DNA of 64,000 bases, from positions 8,554,001-8,618,000 of the forward strand of contig NC_092561.1 of NCBI RefSeq assembly GCF_037975245.1. Direction: 5' to 3'. The number at the start of each line of letters is the position of its first letter. Position 1 is the stretch's first letter. The notes under the pieces were generated by a model that did not search any database, had not been told where the DNA came from, and worked only from the letters and a program-made list of their open reading frames with translations. The position numbers were made by a program, and so were the translations under genes. The DNA is from Apostichopus japonicus (lineage: Eukaryota > Echinodermata > Holothuroidea > Aspidochirotida > Stichopodidae). Positions 59,801 to 64,000 of this stretch are shown piece after piece.

Positions 59801-60892
59801 TTTAAGATGGCAGAATGAGCTGTTGAAGCTGCAGTAGACATGAATCATGTGTTTAATTCTTCGACTACTAGTGGTGCCACAACACGTTTCATACTGGATG
59901 AGGTCAGCCACTGTGGGGGGGGGTGGGGGTGGGGGTGGGGGTGTAGGGTGATCATTAGGAATAGAGTATATGATCAATCTCTGACCTGGAGGAGGGGGTT
60001 TAAGGGTAAAGAGTGTGTCCTCTTGTTTGTTTGATTAAGGGGTGCTTACATGCAAAATGGTGATATAACTTTCCAGTTTCTATAGCAAGTCTATGGTTCA
60101 CCAATTGATTTTGCCCATGTACATACACCACCTATTATAGAGCCCTCATACACTCTGAGAATGTCAATATGCAAAATGACCAAAAGTATTTGACAGCTTT
60201 TACACTTGTGTATGTCTTGCTTAGGTGAATGTGCTTCATGTTAGAACTGTAACCATGGAGACCGGTGCCATACATGGAACCACTTCCGCCCATCCTCCAG
60301 GCCCTCCCACTTCTTAATGAAGTTTTGTTGGTACAGCAGCCCAAAAGTAAAGAGTTTGTATTTCTTGCTTGGAAGTGTTCCTAGAGCACCCCCTTGAACT
60401 TAATTCTTGGATGCTGCCCCCATTGGATAATCTGGTGCTGACACAAACATAACCAAACTTCATGACTCGTAACATATCGTAGTTTCATCGACCAGGAAGA
60501 CCATCGACTGATATTCCTGAAAGATTTCACCATTCAAAGAGTGGAGGGCAGCTAGGGGAGGGGATTTGTGTGAACATGGAAAATCTCAGTCTACCCGGTT
60601 ATAGCACTGTCTATCAAAAGTCATGACTATCCTTGTACATCATAGTACAATAGTATCTGAATTTTGCCCATTTCCACTGTGGTCCCAGCCGTAAAATTTT
60701 TTATCTTACCCTCTTATGTGTACCCATGGGACCCCTCGTTTCCTCGTCTGTTATTGGAACGCCCTCATCTTCGAACACCTGCTGAAAAGCTATCACTGGT
60801 GCAATTACACCACAGTCAACTACTGTGCCGGCCCAATCAAATACGACAGCTTTCAGAGGGCCCTGGTACCTCTGGACCACACGGTATGGCAT
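53663..60892 (-). CDS. phnX: Phosphonoacetaldehyde hydrolase (phosphonatase)
   Basis: Five exons: 60892-60710, 59793-59637, 57802-57570, 55710-55639, 53851-53663. They join in frame to 277 codons, the usual family length. The enzyme splits phosphonoacetaldehyde into acetaldehyde and phosphate, the second step of 2-aminoethylphosphonate breakdown, and belongs to the HAD superfamily. Seen: VVFDWAGTVVD with nucleophile D19 and the family-specific A21; GPMGTHK with Schiff-base K60, 41 residues on, the same spacing as D12-K53 of the Bacillus cereus enzyme; GSSTGFT near 131-137 (motif II); PRGRP (165-169); KVDDTAGGI (191-199, motif III/IV); and the C-terminal GAHYVIDSINDLPGVI then LACGEKP. The VDD and GEKP forms are closer to Pseudomonas-type PhnX than to Bacillus. 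No other phosphonate gene lies in the window. Confidence 0.95.
54206..55468. repeat. 105-bp minisatellite, 12 units, in phosphonatase intron 4
   Basis: GTATTATCAGAC(GATATTGAGG) recurs at 54206, 54311, 54416, 54521, 54626, 54731, 54838, 54943, 55048, 55153, 55258 and 55364. Spacing is 105 apart from one 107 and one 106. The first unit is the most diverged and central units are nearly identical. Because 105 is divisible by three, open frames run through several units on the plus strand without coding meaning. Confidence 0.98.
55639..55710 (-). CDS. phnX: Phosphonatase exon 4 (72 bp)
   Basis: Acceptor TTTTGCAAAG, donor ACG|GTGAGT, phase 0 at both ends, 24 codons: VDDTAGGITEGLTAGCWAVG then VAKT. 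It holds the acidic residues that bind magnesium. Confidence 0.93.
55749..56113. mobile_element. hAT-like MITE (CAGGGGGGTAGG family), copy 2
   Basis: Starts CAGGGGGGTAGGAAGC and ends CCCCTACCGCCTG. Flanked on both sides by GTAGTCAC (55741-55748 and 56114-56121), a perfect 8-bp duplication. Lies in phosphonatase intron 3, 39 bp from exon 4. Confidence 0.93.
56180..56450. repeat. 141-bp tandem duplication
   Basis: Both units contain AAGCCTATGTCTTAACTTTA, AATGTCTAATGT, GGTTTTGTTTATGTTA, ACCATTCATATGA and GGGGCAGGGTGGGT. Confidence 0.92.
57110..57260. repeat. Dispersed repeat fragment
   Basis: Contains CAATAGGGCTCTTCTACTCA and ACCAAGTATGACTACAATCC, related to 42010-42230 and 61960-62120. In phosphonatase intron 3. 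Confidence 0.55.
57530..57580 (-). repeat. Tandem copies of the exon 3 donor site
   Basis: On the minus strand TTGTAAAGGTGGGTTGG is repeated, giving three AAAG|GTGGG or AAAG|GTGG sites 18 bp apart. The first is the donor of exon 3. Confidence 0.93.
57570..57802 (-). CDS. phnX: Phosphonatase exon 3
   Basis: 233 bp, acceptor TGATGTTGCAG, donor AAG|GTGGGT (phase 0). Carries LKIGSSTGFTKPIMETL, GYTPEFCATSDM and RGRPSPNLLW. The donor is the first of three tandem copies of the same sequence. Confidence 0.95.
59160..59506. mobile_element. hAT-like MITE (CAGTGGCGGAGC family), second copy
   Basis: Starts CAGTGGTGGAGCTAGG and ends GACGCTCCGCCACTG, with flanks TTGATGCT (59152-59159) and TTGATGCC (59507-59514), matching at 7 of 8. 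Interior matches 32670-33058. In phosphonatase intron 2. Confidence 0.92.
59637..59793 (-). CDS. phnX: Phosphonatase exon 2 (cap domain)
   Basis: 157 bp, acceptor TAAACCATCAG, donor TCAG|GTTAGA (phase 1). Begins THIETVLGYESVRKRW and includes GKDPTGQDIDRMYQNFVP. An ATG-bearing open frame extends 48 bp upstream, but homology (MGTHKR then THIE) and phase support the acceptor at 59793. Confidence 0.9.
59910..59945. repeat. G-rich (GGGGGT)n tract
   Basis: Short run of GGGGGT units in phosphonatase intron 1. Confidence 0.9.
60710..60892 (-). CDS. phnX: Phosphonatase exon 1 (nucleophile and Schiff-base lysine)
   Basis: Start ATG at 60890-60892, MPYRVVQRYQGPLKAVVFDW, to GPMGTHKR and donor AGG|GTAAGA (phase 0). 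The frame stays open upstream to a good acceptor (CTCTCGATCCCCTAG, exon would begin at 60915), so an upstream exon exists and could hold either only 5' UTR or a few more residues. Confidence 0.92.
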
Positions 60893-60915
60893 TCTGGCGT
60901 TGGTCCATATATACC

Positions 60916-63900
60916 CTAGGGGATCGAGAGACAGAGACTGAGTTACAAATAACATTCGTGTGCAATCATACATGTAACATTGGTCAATTCCTTTTTCTTT
61001 TTTTTCAGATATGAAGAGGCACAAGAAGTACTTATCCTAGAGCTACAGTTATGACATATATCCTCTAATTGTCTGTACACCAACACTGTGTAAGTGGGTC
61101 ATTGCTTAGTTACATGAGGAGTGTAAATTTGTTTTATTCTATTTTTTTCCGGTTATCATCAATGGTATCACCAAAATGGTCGGGGTATGGCGATATGGGG
61201 GTGGGGCACAAGGCCCCTCAAAGTTAGTTCCCCCTGGTGCCCTCCCATTGATTAAAAATTTGCCACATCTAATAAAAAATCTTAACGCCGGAAGATACAC
61301 AACTTTTTGACTTCTACTGGATATAAATAGGTTAGACTTTTAATAAATGAGACTATAATAGTAAATGAACTGATTAAATTAGTGATGCACAAGTCACCAG
61401 GGACACCTTACTAATGAAATATCCTGGACCATCTATGCATGCACAACATTGATGCTGTTACGACAATTTCACAAACCAAATCACTACATATTAAACAGAA
61501 TGGATGTTTGGATAAATTAGTGGAAACTGAAATATATCCAAAGTTTGACTGTTTATAGAATAGGACTTTAATCAGACCTCAGGGATTTAGGAACTTGAGT
61601 AATGACTTTAAAATGCTTAAGTCGATTTTTCAGAAAAAATATGACTGAGAATATTTGGGAGAAATACTGGCTCCCTTGGGTATATCTATTTAAATCATAA
61701 AGTCATTTTTCACCATGTTTAGTATTATATTTTTCTGTGTTGTTTGATTTTTCACCCTTGTTTAATGTATACGTATTTCAAGAACAATGAAAACAGTATC
61801 AAACCAGAATGCAAAAATGCATAGTGGTTTTGATGATGTAACATGAGCAGTTTTCTTCATGAATCTGACGAAATGTATAGTGAGGGTGTACACCATACTG
61901 GATCTTAGTAATACAGTGCAAAGCAGTGTGATGTGCCAAACAATGGTTTTCAGAATTTGACCTCTGATGACCCAAAATGACCTTCACCAAAAACAATAGG
62001 CTTCTTGTACTCAATGTGGTACTTCTACACACCTAACATGAGGTCTGCCCAAGCTTCCCTTCTTGAGTCCTGGTACAAGTATCTATCGAACTATTAACAT
62101 CATTAACTTTCTCGACATGACTATGACATTACCCTGAAAGTGACATTTATTTATCAGTTCATACTCATTAATATAGTGCATTTTATTAAAATTATCTCAC
62201 CTGTTTGAAAAGACATAGCTAAACAAAGTATTTGGCAGCACTCTGTAAAATTAGTTTGAGAGCCCTGATTGTATGATCTTGTCAAGGAAGCGAGTTTGTT
62301 TCTTTTATTTTCGGCTTCAAGAGAGCTGAGGAAATCTGTGGACAGATAGAAAATGAACAGCGGGTGAATTTCATCATTGAGTTCTTCTCTACATATATGG
62401 TACATGATCAGTGGTGTCAAGGGTCAAGTCAGGCCCTGGGAATAATTATGCCACCAGGCACAGGTTTCTGATGTGCTAAAGTATAGATAGTGGAAATGAG
62501 AAAATATGTACATCATATTGTTCATTCCATGGGCCCACTTGTTGACACCACGGCCCAGACTATAGCCACCTTACCTCTTGTCAGGCCAGTACACAATGTA
62601 TTGCTGTCAGAACCAGAGAGAAATTGTGTGACTGTTTATGCTAAAAATATACCTCTAGCACTTCATCCGATTAGAATAAAGAATTGTCAATGATGGTCTT
62701 AAAGTTAGTCAGTATAGGCCACAATTTATAGCATGCTATATAATTGATAGTTTTCAAAAAGTACTTTCCTGGAGGTGTTTACCCTCCAAATTGTTCTCAT
62801 ACATTTTTAAGGAACACACAAGATGACTAAATGTCCCAGTGAGGGCAATTTCATCGAAGGTTGTAGTAAAACCAGTTTAAGAATTTTGACCAAATGTGAC
62901 CATTTTTTAAATATATTTTGGGCCAATACAGCAGATCTTTAATATTAATCAGAATGTTCGTATATAGATGGTACTACTTGTCAATATATTGTGACATTTG
63001 CTGTAACTACACTGAAAGTACCACCTGCTAGCTAGCATGTAACTCAGCATAAAGTAAAATGTCTTCTATAAACCTGTACCATTACTTTCCATTAAATTTA
63101 AAGAATTGGTGCGTGTAAATGATGGTCTTAATATTATTCAGAATGTTGGTTTATATAGACGGTACTACAAGTAAATTAATAGTGACTTTATGTGCTGTAA
63201 CCATAATGAAATCCAGATCTGGTAATATCTGAGCTGTCATTGAAACTTTATAAAATCATGTTCGAATATTGACAAAATGTCAGCCACGTTGTAATGACTT
63301 GGGTTAGTGGCTACAGCAGAGTCCCGACTTTAGGGACTCTAGACTCAACTAGAGTCTGTGCTTGCAAAAGACTTCGACTCCAGTCTCTGAATGGTAAATG
63401 TTAACAAATTGACTCAACTCAACAAGTTATTGTGATTTGTGATTTGACTGAAGTTTCTTACTTCTTTTCTATCTATTTAGCCATAGGCCTACTTGCAATC
63501 CCCTGCATACCTTTAGCATACCCCTGTACATGACCCCTGACAACAATGTGGCAGCTAATCTCTTCATTGTGCATGGAATATATAGCAACATTCATACCAC
63601 ATATCCTATGCAAATTTTCGGGCAAGTTAATAGTACAAAAGATATATCTAGTTTTCAAATTGCTTTGCTTTCCACAACAACAAAAAGTATTGCCTTTCTA
63701 AGCTAAACCAAATTAATGCAATTTACTGAATTCAATATATTGAAACTTTTTTGTTTGGTACTTTTACAAGTAATACAACAGACATATATATATATCAGGC
63801 ATATTGCTCTCAAGTCCTTGTACAGTACATAAAAAAATGTTATAAAGTTGCAAACATATTGTTTCTAGATTAGTTTAGTTTAGTAGTAAAAAGGGATCAG

Positions 63901-64000
63901 GAGGGACACTCAAGTCCCCATCAAGGACCCTATAGGAGAAAAAAAAACTGAAGATACAAACACTCAGACCCGGTTACAATGCTTAAAGTGCTTGTCCAAA
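60916..64000. other. Upstream flank of phosphonatase, no gene resolved
   Basis: AT-rich sequence. It should contain the leader exon of the phosphonatase gene, not identified. Holds a dispersed-repeat fragment at 61960-62120 (CAAAAACAATAGGCTTCTTG, related to 57110) and two diverged copies of 'gatggtctta...attcagaatgtt..tatatag.tggtacta' near 62690-63000 and 63110-63190. No credible exon. Confidence 0.4.

Noticed and set aside
59794..59841. Start of an independent protein at the ATG at 59841
   Set aside because: The segment up to 59793 reads into an intron acceptor, and the following residues continue the cap domain of phosphonatase from exon 1.
60135..60345. Minus-strand stretch with a possible peptide KWEGLEDGRKWFHVWHRSP
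   Set aside because: It lies in phosphonatase intron 1 and has a weak acceptor, no donor and a stop soon after. The phosphonatase is complete without it. It could be a fossil exon, but I see no support.

Overview
The window is nuclear DNA from an animal. Coding sequence is split into short exons with GT-AG introns and consistent phases. Introns are AT-rich and carry tRNA-derived SINEs, small DNA-transposon derivatives (MITEs) with target-site duplications, minisatellites, TA microsatellites and many long homopolymeric G/C runs. The repeat style and gene content suggest a marine invertebrate, possibly an echinoderm or relative; that assignment is an inference.

Three protein genes could be rebuilt exon by exon, all on the minus strand. 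(1) 869-6159: the 3' part (five exons, all internal junctions phase 1) of a C2H2 zinc-finger protein with an acidic N-terminal half and three C-terminal fingers; its first exon was not found. (2) 18010-41591: a complete nine-exon gene for a short-chain dehydrogenase/reductase (SDR, retinol-dehydrogenase/DHRSX/WWOX-like), 573 codons. It carries a 173-residue Lys/Glu/Ala-rich block spliced into the Rossmann fold, a second Glu/Lys-rich C-terminal tail and an N-myristoylation-like start. (3) 53663-60892: a complete five-exon gene for phosphonoacetaldehyde hydrolase (phosphonatase, PhnX-like), 277 codons, with the HAD nucleophile, the Schiff-base lysine and the family's C-terminal signature. Splice phases close exactly in genes 2 and 3, which strongly supports both models. 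A possible first exon of a plus-strand membrane-protein gene lies at 48545-48626 (weak).

Layout: 1-868 zinc-finger 3' flank; 869-6159 zinc-finger exons; 6160-10600 its 5' flank with a SINE and a TTAA-flanked MITE; 10600-18009 a repeat-poor AT-rich stretch that may be a long SDR 3' UTR; 18010-41615 the SDR gene with repeat-laden introns; 41616-48544 AT-rich flank rich in TACTGTA/TACAGTA words; 48545-53662 a mobile-element-rich interval (Penelope-like fragment, three MITEs, SINEs, TA repeats); 53663-60915 the phosphonatase gene with a 12-unit 105-bp satellite in its last intron; 60916-64000 intergenic.

The genes do not form an obvious pathway. The most notable points are the SDR with a charged block inside its catalytic fold, encoded by two frame-neutral exons, and an intron-containing animal enzyme for cleaving a carbon-phosphorus bond.
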